Of a DNA stretch of 64,000 bases, positions 1 through 10,450 are shown piece by piece. Both the position numbers and the translations under genes were made by a program. How positions within the stretch are numbered: position 1 is the stretch's first letter; each line of letters begins with the position of its first letter. The DNA comes from Gordius sp. MW1 (lineage: Eukaryota > Nematomorpha > Gordioida > Gordea > Gordiidae), in assembly GCA_964036665.1 (NCBI GenBank), contig OZ038528.1, positions 3,726,501 to 3,790,500 on the forward strand. Reading direction: 5' to 3'. The notes beneath the pieces are model-generated. The model had not been told where the DNA came from. It did no database searches and saw nothing but the letters and a program-made list of their open reading frames with translations.

Positions 1-3
1 CGG

Positions 4-384
4 ATGCGTCCTGACGGTACGTCACTAGTCCCATGGGACAAAGACCTTTTTTTTAAATGGGACACTTGTATTGACCTCTTTGCACCCTCCAACGATACTC
101 ACGACCCCCTAGGATCGGCTGAGAATCGTAAATCCGTAAAATATTCAGCTTTATCAGAAACCGCTATTTTTATTTCTATCGTTTCGTCTTGCTCAGGGAC
201 GTTTGGGAAGAGCGCTTTAAATTTATTTAAAGAACTTAATAAACGTTCGCCTCCTTCAAAAATTTCGAAGAGGTTTCTACTAAGACAATCAATCGCCATT
301 GCGATCGCTAAATCCAAGTTTTATTCCCTGATGAACTCGATTCCCATTCTTAAAGAGGATGAAGAAATGGGTAATGTCTTTTAA
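4..384 (+). pseudogene. LINE ORF C-terminal fragment with restriction-like endonuclease motif
   Basis: Open frame of 126 codons entering from the left edge. It contains RPDGTSLVPW at residues 2-11, followed about 9 residues later by WDTCIDLFAPS. This is the R/K-PD...D arrangement of the restriction-like endonuclease at the C terminus of R2/NeSL/Hero-type LINEs. The tail (FLLRQSIAIAIAKSK) and a stop at 382-384 are as expected for the end of such an ORF. The reverse transcriptase part would lie left of the window. Three more copies of this C-terminal block occur here (17808-18120 +, 27040-27364 -, 33720-34070 -). The clade assignment is from remembered motifs only. This copy may be a full-length insertion cut by the window edge or a 5'-truncated one. 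Confidence 0.7.
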
Positions 385-660
385 TCATTTTTTTAATAAA
401 TATTTTCGTTCTTGTATCTTTTTATAAATTCCATTATATATTTAATACTCTTCTTTTACATACAGACTGGTGGCGCGAGTGAATGATATTGCATGTATAT
501 AAGTGGCGACGCGAGTGAAGATATAATGTGCAAATAAGTGGCTTGCGGTTATAACGTTTATAATGTTTTCTTCTCATTGGAAAGGATTGTTTTCTAAATA
601 ATCCTATCAAGAGGATTAGTGTTGGTGAATTATAATCAATAAAAAATTAGCTGATCATTA
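385..660 (+). mobile_element. Probable 3' UTR of the LINE fragment
   Basis: No coding sequence. It follows the LINE stop codon and contains a loose repeat of 'gtggcg(a)cgcgagtgaa' near 469-520. It is probably the 3' untranslated part of the LINE. No poly(A) or short tandem tail defines its exact end. Confidence 0.35.
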
Positions 661-1655
661 AACAAATCTGCAATTAAATGTTTGTCTATGGAAAAGCCTA
701 TGACACGCTCCCTCGCGATTTAATAAATGTATCCCTGACGATTTACGGCGTTTAAAGCATCATGTTCGTACGTCAGAACGACAGTTGAAGGTTCTAAACC
801 TTTTCGGATTGAAATTAAATTGCATCAAGGATCTGCTCCAAGACCCTTCTTATTCAACATATTTGTAAGCACGATAACGAAAGGCATTTAAAGGCCATGA
901 TAGTGGTGTATGCTATGATATAATACTGTGCGAAGAGACAAAGGATAAAGTCTACAAAGAAACCTAAAAATTGACAAAACGCTTAGCTGTATATGGTTTA
1001 AAGGTCAACAATTGAAAAACAGTATACATTGAGATGAACTTTACAGGCATTCCATCGCCAGATGGCTAAAGCACCTAAAAGTTGAGAGGCTTACTTACCT
1101 CGACTCGATACTTCAGTAAGGAGGTCGCGAAAAAGAAGTCAATGCATGGACTAAACAAGAATGGCTTGAATGACCGAATATATCCGGTGTAATGTGGGAC
1201 AAGAAGATGCCAATATGGTTAAAGAGCAAAGCTATCAAATACATCGTAAGAACAGTTCAACTCCATGGAAGTGTAGGATGGGCATTAAACGCCACGGATC
1301 AGGTGTTATTACAAACCGGAGATAAAATTGAAACAGTTGAGCTTTGGGTATACAAAGCTGAACCTTATGACAAACGGCAGTCTCAGGGCAAAAATGTGTA
1401 TTCAACTTATGGCGGACTCAATGAAAATCAGCTAAGGTGGTATGACGAATGATGTAAAAAGAGTATTAGACATGGAGATGACGGGGAAGAAAGGAAGAAG
1501 ACGAACTCGTGTCACGTGTAAAGGGCAAGTATGCAAAGTTAGGAATATAAATGAGGGCATGGCACTTACCCAATCATGTTGGAAGAAATTTATTAAAACA
1601 ACCCCACGACTGTGGGAATTAATACACGAAAAAGAAGGAGTTCTTTAACATTTCT
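660..1655 (+). pseudogene. RTE-like LINE remnant, RT to C terminus
   Basis: Decayed reverse transcriptase and C-terminal region of an RTE-like LINE. Around 690-725 the sequence reads GKAYDTLPRDLI, matching EKAYDTVPRDLI in the better copy at 22230. Around 830-850 it carries a block corresponding to LHQGSALSPFLF. Downstream, frames at 1192-1452 and 1442-1648 overlap by 11 bases and encode the end of the ORF. There ENQLRWYDE is followed in the other frame by GKKGRRRTRVTCKG, the basic 'GRRKRGRPKKRW' type motif seen at RTE C termini. Several frameshifts and stops make it non-functional. The EEP endonuclease is missing (5'-truncated, usual for LINEs). Confidence 0.75.
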
Positions 1656-1980
1656 TAAAATAATATTACTATGATTGGATTTCGAATCACAATTTCAACA
1701 GGCTATAAATGATTATTAAATAAAATGGCACTAAATTAATTTAACATCACATCATCACAGTATTTTTGTTTTGTAATTTTATGAATTTTGCAAATGGTGT
1801 ATATTTTAAAATGTTGTTTTTAATGTTTAACGAGTTTAGTATTTTTTTTACGTTTTAAAACTTTAATTATCCAAATCAATCTATAAGTCTTCCCTTATTT
1901 ATGAACATTTCAAAATGGCGGAAAAAGGATACAGTTATAACGTTGATGAGCAGTCTATCTAGTTTATGCTTGTAGTATAC
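1656..1980. other. AT-rich spacer, no feature recognised
   Basis: I see no coding, repeat-end or RNA signal here. The next composite element begins at about 1983. Confidence 0.5.
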
Positions 1981-1982
1981 CA

Positions 1983-3510
1983 TATTAATTGCTGTGCAAT
2001 TTATGGGCTCGTTTTTTGGTTGTCCGTCGTCCGTCCGTTGTCCGTTGTCTACCCTCCCTATCTATTTGCATTGGGTATATTAGGTTATCGATTTTTTAAA
2101 TTAATGCATGAGAAAGAGGTGCCCCACCCCTCATCTCTATCTCCCTCGCTGTGTTATTAATTGCTATGCAATTTATGGGCTCGTTTTTTGGTGTCCCTCC
2201 GTCCGTCCGTCCGTTGTCCGTTACCCTCCCTAACTATTTGCATTGGGTATATTAGGTTATCGCTTTTTTAAATTAATGCATGAGAAAGAGGTGCCCCACC
2301 CCTCATCTCTATTTTCCTCGCTGTGTTATTTTTTAAATTAATGCATAAGAGGTCCCCCACCCCTCTTCTCTATCTCCCTCGGTGTGTTATATATAAGATT
2401 TGTTAAATTATCTATTATATAATAAACATAAATAAAAGTTGTTTACTTTTAATGCTATGCAATTTAACTAGTTATATAATAAACATAAATAAAAGTTGTT
2501 TACTTTTTAGTTGCTATGCAATTTAACTAGTTTTGGGGTTAGAATCCCGGAGTTTTTTTGACTCTTATGATTGTTCTTGTTACTATTATTGATAATAAGA
2601 ATTTTTGGCCGTCCGCTGGCTGCTGACCAATGAAAAAAATGACCATTGGCCAAAATGTGAATCGAAATTATTTTTTTCGTTTTATTTGACTATTATGATT
2701 GTTCCTGTTACTACCATTGCTATTATGACTTTTTGGCCGTCCGCTGGCTGCTGACCAATGGAATAAAATGATCATTGGCCAACATGTGATTCGAAAACTT
2801 TTTTTTCGTTTTTTTTGACTATTATGAATTTATATCCACTTTTACCGTGTCCTGGCTGCTGACCAATGGAAAAAAATGACCATTGGCCAAAATGTGATTC
2901 GAAAATTTTTTTTTCGTTTTTGTTACTCTTATGAATTTATATCCACTTATACCGTGTGCTGGCTGCTGACCAATGGAAAAAAATGACCATTGGCCAAAGT
3001 GAGCATCAAAATTTTTTTTTCCGTTTTTTTGGCTATCATTGACTTATAGAGTATCTGTTGGTACTGACCAATAGAGAAAAAGTGACCATTGGCCAAATTT
3101 TTGATTTTTTTAATTAAAAATTGTTCAAATTCAACAAAAAATTTCTCCCAACAATTCTGCAAATTCTTAACATTGTGTTGTTTTATAATATAAAGTTTGT
3201 TAGACCCATAATCACTAAAGGCCATAAAAACTAATGTAATACGCAACTAGATGCAAACACTAAATCTAACCCTAACCCTTGCCTATATTACATTTTGCCT
3301 ATAATGGAAAATTCGTATAAATAATTAATTAATCATTAGGCATTTAATACCCCCCTATAGGCATTCTCGCCCCTTCCCACCTTTCTCGCCCATAAATTGC
3401 ATAGCAAATATGATACATTTATACGAAGTACAGATGAGTCGTCCCCCCTTCCCTTCCCCTCTTCCCTTCCCTTCTCCCCCTTCCCACGAGGGCCGAAGGC
3501 CCGAGTATTT
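1983..3510 (+). mobile_element. Helentron-like composite element, copy 1
   Basis: Non-coding repeat read left to right. The 5' subterminal motif TTGCTATGCAATTTATGGGC occurs at about 2161, with a variant at about 1989 (a duplicated 5' end). Next come a CCGTCCGTT-rich stretch and copies of 'ttgctatgcaatttaacta'. A B-box-like 'gggttagaatcccgg' at 2535 opens the array of hairpin units (2540-3110). A unique AT-rich part then holds a telomere-like 'ctaaccctaaccct' (about 3268). An inverted copy of the subterminal motif lies at 3388-3412, a C/T-rich tract follows, and the element ends in the stem-loop GGGCC-GAA-GGCCC (3490-3502). Subterminal inverted repeats, a central tandem array and a 3' stem-loop match the HINE (non-autonomous Helentron) layout. 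That name is an inference. No ORF here is protein-coding. Confidence 0.6.
2540..3110 (+). repeat. Tandem array of ~125-bp hairpin units (about 5)
   Basis: Each unit has a T-rich tract, 'gactattatgattgttcctgttactaccattg', 'tttttggccgtccgctggctgctg', then an imperfect hairpin in which CCAATGG and CCATTGG are separated by an A-rich loop, then 'ccaaaatgtgaatcg'. Units vary in length and some lack the middle part. The stem holds a CCAAT box on each strand. Confidence 0.85.
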
Positions 3511-3689
3511 TTTAAATTAATGCATAAGAGGTGCCCCACACCTCATCTCTATCTCCGTCGCTTTCGGGCGGGGTCGGGTTTTAATTTCTACGTTAAATTA
3601 ATGCATAAGTATATCTATTCGTTTTTGAATTGGGTAACATTGATATTAATTGCTATAATTACCCTATGCCCTACACTACAAGGGTTTGG

Positions 3690-4965
3690 GTTAGAATCTC
3701 GGAGTTTTTTTTATGATTATTCTTGTTACTACCATTGATAATAAGACTTTTTGGCCGTCTGCTGGCTGCTGACCAATGAAAATAATGACCATTGGCCAAA
3801 ATGTGAATCCAAGTTTATTTTTTCTTTTTTTTTTGACTATTATGATTGTTCCTGTTACTACCATTGCTAATGGCCAAAATGTGAATCCAAATTTATTTTT
3901 TCGTTTTTTTTTACTATTATGATTGTTCCTGTTACTACCATTGCAATTATGACTTTTTGGCCGTCTGCTGGCTGCTGACCAATGAAAAAAATGAACATTG
4001 GCCAAAATGTGAATCCAAGTTTATTTTTTTGTTTTTTTTTTATTATTATGATTGTTCCTGTTACTACCATTGCTATTATGACTTTTTGGCCGTCCGCTGG
4101 CTGCTGATGAAAAAAATGACCATTGGCCAAAATGTGATTCCAAGTTTTTTTTCGTTTTAGTTTTGACTATTACGATTGTTCCTGTTACTACCATTGCTAA
4201 TATGGTTTTTTGGCCGTTCACTGGCTGCGGACCAATGAAAAAAATGACTATTGGCCAAAATGTGAATCCAAGTTTTTTTTTCGTTTTTTTCGACTATTAT
4301 GATTATTCCTGTTACTACCATTGATAATATGGCTTTTGTCCGTTCACTGGCTGCTGACCAATGAAAAAATGACCATTGGCCAAAATGTGAATCCGAGTTT
4401 ATTTTTCGTTTTTTTTTACTATTATGATTGTTCCTGTTACTATACTACCATTGCTATTATGACTTTTTGGCCGTCCGCTGGCTCCTGACCGATGGAAAAA
4501 ATGACCATTGGCCAAAATGTGAATCGAAATTATTTTTTTCGTTTTTTTTTGACTATTATGATTGTTCCTGTTCCTACCATTGCTATTATGACTTTTTGGC
4601 CGTCCGCTGGCTACTGACCAATGGAATAAAATGACCATTGGCAAATGTGATTCTAAAATTTTTTTTTCGTTCTTTTTTGACTATTTTGAATTTATATCCA
4701 CTTTTACCGTGTCCTGGCTGCTGACCAATGGAAAAAAATGACCATTGGCAAAAATGTTATTCGTAAATTTTTTATTCGTTTTTTTTACTCTTATGAATTT
4801 ATATCCACTTTTACCGTGTGCTGGCTGCTGACCAATGGAAAAAAATGACCATTGGCCAAAGTGAGCATCAAAATTTTTTTTTTCCGTTTTTTTGGCTATC
4901 ATTGACTTATAGAGTATCTGTTGGTACTGACCAATAGAGAAAAAATGACCATTGGCCAAATTTTT
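3690..4965 (+). repeat. Tandem array of ~125-bp hairpin units (about 10)
   Basis: Same unit as at 2540-3110, about ten copies with varied T-run lengths. Each has the CCAATGG / CCATTGG inverted pair and 'tttttggccgtccgctggctgctgacc'. Short open frames through this array (for example repeated GRPKSHNSNGSNRNNHN) are by-products of the repeat and not genes. Confidence 0.85.
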
Positions 4966-5350
4966 GATTTTTTTAATTAAAAATTGTTGAAATTCAACAA
5001 AAAATTTCTCCCAACAATTCTGCAAATTCTTAACATTGTGATGTTTTATAATATAATGTTTGTTAGACCCATAATCATTAAAGGCCATAAAAACTAATGT
5101 AATACGCAACTAGATGCAAACACTAAATCTAACCCTAACCCTTGCCTATATTACATTTTGCCTATAAATGGAAAATTTGTATAAAAAATTAATTAATCAT
5201 TAGGCATTTAATACCCCCCTATAGGCATTCTCGCCCCTTCCCACCTTTCTCGCCCATAAATTGCATAGCAAATATGATACATTTATACGAAGTGCAGATG
5301 AGGCGTCCCCCCTTCCCTTCCCCTCTTCCCTTCCCTTCTTCCCCTTCCCA

Positions 5351-5369
5351 CGAGGGCCGAAGGCCCTCG
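5351..5369. repeat. GNA-triloop hairpin at the element 3' end
   Basis: CGAGGGCC-GAA-GGCCCTCG is a perfect 8-bp stem with a GAA loop closed by C-G, followed by TTTT. It marks the 3' end of composite copy 2. Weaker versions (5-bp stem) end copy 1 (3490-3502) and the copy at 32016-32029. Confidence 0.85.
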
Positions 5370-5375
5370 TTTTAT

Positions 5376-6161
5376 AGTAAAATCACCCTATCTTTCGTGA
5401 TAAATAATTTATGTTTGACAAAAATAAGAAATTCTAGAAAAAAATGCCCAAATCTCCCATCCCCGCCTCAAAATCAAAAAATAAGATTACGTAATTTTTG
5501 TTACAAGCAATTTAATTATAATATTAATCTTATATCAAATCACATAGCTACAATAAATATGCATATTTGCCTATAATAAAACTACCACAACTAAATTAAT
5601 TTTAAAATCAAACGTAAAGGCGCCAATAAGATTACCTAGCTCTTAGGTTAGTAAATATAATCCACCCTATTCAACTCTCACTATAAAATCTATATGGATC
5701 GTTAAAATGGCCGTAGCAGTTCGACCAGCCCAAGGGAAAAATTATGGTTACGTCACTGCAAGTGTCTTATCTTCCGAGACCATAAAACAGTGCAAAAATA
5801 GCATTTAAAATACTAACAAATATATCAGTCTAGTCTAGTCTAAAATTGAAAGCATAATGTTAAAAATCAATAATCCAAATCTATTTATAATCATGCATGA
5901 ACATGTTTACGGAAATAATAAAAACATAGGGCAAATCGCTTAATCAGATGTGTATTAAACATTTATGACATTATATAGATAATTTAATTAGAAACCCACT
6001 GGTTTACCACCATGCTAATAAATTTATAAAACGAAACAATCACATGGAAAAATAATTATGTCAATACAATTAAAACCCCATAACATTTTTACAAAACAAT
6101 CGTTCTATATAAATTATATACACAAAGATAATAGTATGCATTGAAAAGGTATGACAATTTC
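5376..6161. other. AT-rich spacer, no feature recognised
   Basis: Non-coding. It would include the 3' UTR and 3' flank of the minus-strand gene that ends at 6162. I see no repeat ends or RNA genes. Confidence 0.5.
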
Positions 6162-9100
6162 TCAGATTCTTTTCCTTCCCAATTTATGCCTGAGATCAAA
6201 GTCTTTATCAACCCGTTTCAAGGGTGAGCGAGATCTATGATCTCTGCTACCTTGGGGTCTTTTAGTACCCCATTCTTCTTCTCCGTAAAATCTTTCTGAC
6301 TGACGTGGAGGCGTATCGGCTCGTGTTAAATTGTAAGCCGTATCCCGCGGGTTCATATCGATCAAATGTTCCCTATTCTTGCGTTTACGTGCAAGTCTAA
6401 GGAAAGGGAAAAACACTAAATTACATACGTGCTATTTCACTCATAAAATTTAATTGGTATCGACAAAAATTATAGGTCCCTTGAAAGTAATATAATTTAA
6501 TAAATTTTCTAAATACCAACAAAGTTAAGATGATAATTCACAGGTATCTACAAGTTCCAAAGCCATACAGCTTCAAATCTTTTAGCGGAAACTTCCGTGG
6601 AACCCCGATAATAATAAATTCCCTCATTAAATTACACGTAAAATCAATGCTTAATTCAGTGTTGTAGATAAGGAAATACAAAAGTTTATTTTTCACAAAT
6701 ACTTGAAAATGCTTTCAAAAAAAACAACTTGTCTAAGCCTTGAAAACTGTGGAAAACTTGTAAATTATTTCATAAATGCAGGGACATACCTTAAATTACG
6801 TTTGATAACATCGAGATCTGTCCGACCTAATTCATCAGCAGGCTCACCGGGGGTGGGTTGGTCTTGAACCAGTTGACGACGGAATGTTTCGTCCTTCGTA
6901 AATTCCGAATGGTAATCATCTAACTCTCGATCTAAAGTTTGGGCCGTGTATCCAAAGTTATTGCGTCTCCTGTAAGCAAAAAACATGAAATTTTCTTACC
7001 ATGTATGAAAGTTAATCACACATTCCGGCTTAAAGGCCTCAAAAATATTTAACCCAAAATTTCGAAAATTACCGCTCTGTTAGTGTCGTAAAAATGGCTG
7101 GATTTTGAAACGGATTAAAGGGTTTTAGGCCTGTTTTTCTTAGTCGCATTAATTGACCAAAGGCGGTTTTTTGGTCAAACCATAGGTCGAACAAGTTAAG
7201 TCCAGCCGTTTTTACAAGACTAAGCTCCGTTGGTCGGGTTAAATAACTAGGGATAATATTGAGACTAATTCTATTACCCATAATAATTATGATGGCAAAA
7301 ATTGATAAATTAGTTTAAATATGAGTTTAAGTAAACGCTAACATAGTTTGAAAATTTGATAATTTAAAAAGGATCCCTATTTTAAACTTACAAACAGAGC
7401 GTCCATAATAAATTTTGTATAAAATTATCTTTATTACGCCCCCTACCCTCAACAAGAATTGTTGTCTTCCACCACCCAAGCCACGGTTTTTTATTTTTTA
7501 TTTTAAATTAATTACTCCTTATACGCAACAGTCTATCAAGAACTTGGATGGAAAATGTTGCCATAGTTATGACCACGTAGCTTTTGTAGTGTAAACCAAA
7601 ATAGTTGGACAAGACAGACGGCATTTTTCTAGCAACGGTGAGCCCATAAATTGCACAGCAATTAAATAAGATTATCCTACAAAAAATTTCCTATATCAAT
7701 ATAAATTGATATGTAAACAATTAATTATGGGCATGGGCTCGCTTCGGGTTTTCCCGACCGTCCTGTTATGTCCAACTTTAAGTTTTAGTATTTTAACTAC
7801 TATGGAAATGTATGCTTCTGTAAAAGGCCTTTTTGCCCCCCCCCTCCCCTGGCAGTGTGCTTTGTTTATATGGATACCCCAGAAGTAGGCCCACCCAATT
7901 GCTTGCAATTTATGGGCTCGATTTTGGTTATCTGTCCTTCCTGTCTTGTCCGTCCTGTACAAGTTGTATTTTTTGAATAATTGAGGTGGAAACTTATACG
8001 GATTTTTAATGGCTGTGTGGACTTATTCTGGAAAAGACTTTTATTTTGCTATCGCAAATACATTAATAAACATATATTAAAATACGGTACCAGAGACAAT
8101 TTAAACATCTCTAACCTAGGATTAAGATTACTTCCAGAGTTTGGTAATGGTGCTTTTGGTCGACCTTCTTCTAAATCTGCCGTCATATAACCCTCTTCCC
8201 TGTCATTCTTAGTATTAAATTGTACATACCCATGGGAATGCTCATTGTGCCGCCTGGCTAGTACACGCTTGTAAGCTAGGTTCATTTGGTCTTCGTAAGA
8301 GATTTCCTCCGCATTCATAGAAAAGTCACTAGCTTGTCCCTTAGCTGAGGCCACAAAATATTTCATGTAGTGACATTTAAATCAGATTAATATTATTTTA
8401 AAGTATATAGCCTTTCTAAAAATTAGCCTTCAGGTTATAATTAGAAAAACCATTGATGATATTCATTCGCTTTGAACTGTTTATGAGTAAAGGCATTGTC
8501 TCAAAGCTATGTCCTACTCCTCTGATATTTTAGGCAAGCTTAATTAGCCCCAAATACGAATGTATGCTTTACTTTCATTTATTTTCATAAGTTGCTCTAA
8601 CCCATCCCTACGTATAGTGACATTTTAAATGAATTTTATTGTATCCAGATGTAATATCCATAAACATTTTACTTATAAAAAAAGAAGTTCTCTTATGTAC
8701 CTCCCTTTTCCTTGTAAATGCTAGATTCAAGGTCTGCGAGATTTGAACCATCAATGCATTCAATACCCGTACCCATCTCATTGTAGGGAATCAAATTTCT
8801 ACCCCCAATCTCACCTCCATTTACTTTAGAAACACTTTTTGATTTGGTGCATATAATGTGTCTCAGATCCAAACGCTTGTTAAAATTTGCTAAACGTATT
8901 TCAACTATGTAAATAATCAAAAGATTTAATTTTAAAGGAATAAAAGAGATAACTTTACCGTATAGTTAATTACTTTTAAAAAATTATATAAAATATAAAT
9001 AAGACATTATTGTGTATATGAATAATTTAATCATAACTTAAATTAAATATGATCAATCATCACATTTTTATTAACTTACATGAATTTAAGTAATGTTTAA

Positions 9101-10293
9101 ATTTAAACATATAATTAATGTAAAGCATTTTACTGTTTTTAGCAAATCTGCATAGATATAAAGAGTCCAGCTGTTCTTCTAATAACTTATACCATTTAGT
9201 AGATAGCAATAACTTTTCATCTTTGGGATTAAAAAGTCTAGGAACGCATGTTGATATATCTTGATTTTCAAGATTATCCTCTTTAAATTATTGTATTGAA
9301 AAGATATAAAATGTAATATTCAAGGCAATAACAAGAGTATGAAGGCAAAACTACCTTCAATTTCTTTTTGAATAGGTGGTTCATATTTAAACTCGGAAGA
9401 ATAATTGTTTAAAAAATTGATTGCATTAGATTTATCTTTGAATTTGGCTATTACTAAACATATAGAAATAATAACATGCATTTGTAATAATGTCACATTG
9501 TGGTAAAATAAAAAAGGTATTTATTAATTTGTTAAGAAATTATTAAATTACTATTTTAATTGATAAAACAATGCCTTTGGTTTTGTTTAGTAAATGCTTA
9601 AATACTGTATTATTGCTTTTATGTGTTAGACACCTAAAGAGAACCAAAACCTAATGATATTTGTTTATTTAATTGATATTTTACTCTGTTTATAAGGTCT
9701 TAAAGATAGGTCCCTAAATTTTAAAAGATTCATTATTTTCCCTTCCTACTTCATCATTCCTATATAATCACAAATGCTCCTAATTAATTTTTTTAATATG
9801 CTTTTAACTAACTTTAAATATATATATATAAATAAGAAATACCAAATTAAAAAAAACAGTATATTAAGCAAAAGGTGATTTATTAAGCTTTTTATTATAA
9901 CACAATCAACTATTTTTAAGACACTTTTGTGTGAGAAAATAGGAATATTCTTGCCAATTTCTAAACTTTTTAAGTAGTATGTATTACCTTTGTTTTCACT
10001 AAGTGTATCTATAGCAAAAACATTGTTTTCCCATTCATATTCCGTATTTAGTAAATTTTCGATGTTAACTTGCTCAAAAGGTGTAAAAATCAAAAGAAAT
10101 TTAGAATTAAAATTATCATCTTCATCTAAATTTTGTAAAATCTTGCTGTTTATATTTTACCATTAAATTCAAATGCACTTAAGTCTAACCTATAAATCAT
10201 AATATATATATTCCTCATATGTTACTTTTGTATAATATTTTTCTCCTCCTCGTCAAGAGTCATATGAAGGTTTGGCTCATGCAATATTTCCAT
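6162..10293 (-). CDS. Eight-exon gene, predicted 439-aa nuclear/mRNP-type protein, function not identified
   Basis: Exons in transcript order: 10226-10293, 9988-10145, 9355-9453, 9134-9280, 8701-8904, 8116-8344, 6790-6969, 6162-6396. All introns are GT-AG, all phases agree, and the total is 1320 nt ending in TGA. ATG is at 10293. Residues about 35-95 (KFLLIFTPFEQ ... VIAKFKDKSNAINFLNNY) look like a degenerate RRM fold. Residues about 136-170 (STKWYKLLEEQLDSLYL, IEIRLANFNKRLDLR) look helical. Exon 7 has TLDRELDDYHSEF, resembling the LDxELDxY motif that binds the helicase UAP56 in mRNA-export adaptors. The C-terminal exon is very basic (ARKRKNREH, RSRSPLKR, RHKLGRKRI). A nuclear RNA-related role is inferred; I do not recognise the orthologue. 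Exon structure confidence is high, function low. Confidence 0.75.
7081..7222. mobile_element. hAT MITE of the GTGTTGTAAA family in an intron
   Basis: About 140 bp with inverted ends: 'agtgtcgtaaaaatggctgg' on the left and 'ccagccgtttttacaagact' on the right. It lies in the intron between exons 6 and 7 of the 6162-10293 gene and is a diverged member of the family seen at 50097, 51337, 52977, 53698, 59011 and 60709. Confidence 0.65.
7637..7925. repeat. Pair of inverted composite-element ends
   Basis: 'gagcccataaattgcacagcaatta' at 7641-7665 and 'ttgcttgcaatttatgggctcg' at about 7899-7920 are inverted copies of the subterminal motif. They face outward around about 240 bp without satellite units. 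This may be a small fold-back derivative or two truncated ends. It lies in the same intron as the MITE at 7081. Confidence 0.45.
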
Positions 10294-10442
10294 AACACTA
10301 ATGTAATTAAATATAAAACATATAATTTTAAAACTTACCAATGGAAAATTATTTAATTCACAGCCAATTTGATACACAAAACACACCCCAGCCGCTCCTG
10401 GCTATCTGGCGAAATGGGTATGTGGCGAATTTACTAATATTA
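10294..10442. promoter_or_regulatory. Upstream region of the 6162-10293 gene
   Basis: About 150 bp between the ATG of the eight-exon gene and a hAT insertion at 10451. Any promoter or 5' UTR must lie here or beyond the 2-kb insertion. I see no unambiguous TATA box or initiator, so this is a positional call only. Confidence 0.25.
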
Positions 10443-10450
10443 GGCAACAA

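Larger units (their letters stand above)
3511..5375 (+). mobile_element. Helentron-like composite element, copy 2 (5' part incomplete)
   Basis: Directly follows copy 1. It starts in the 'ttaatgcataagaggtgcccca' part, so the very 5' end is missing. It carries the B-box-like 'gggttagaatctcgg' at about 3690, a longer satellite array, and the same 3' region as copy 1, including 'ctaaccctaaccct' at about 5129 and the inverted subterminal motif at 5250-5274. It ends in a perfect stem-loop at 5351-5369, CGAGGGCC-GAA-GGCCCTCG, followed by TTTT. The head-to-tail arrangement with copy 1 suggests tandem or rolling-circle-type amplification, or unequal exchange. Confidence 0.6.

Noticed and set aside
3691-4644. 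Several overlapping Asn/Lys/Phe-rich open frames over the satellite arrays (also at 30922-31726, 39273-39912, 47906-48163, 57465-58639)
   Set aside because: Same peptide repeated in both orientations and multiple frames; explained entirely by the 125-bp repeat.
5351-5375. Bacterial-type intrinsic terminator (hairpin plus T run)
   Set aside because: Structurally similar, but the context is a repeated eukaryotic element, with the hairpin at its end.
10146-10225. Coding extension LDLSAFEFNG between exons 1 and 2 of the 6162-10293 gene
   Set aside because: It would need a frameshift. Treating 10146-10225 as an 80-bp GT-AG intron restores perfect phase.
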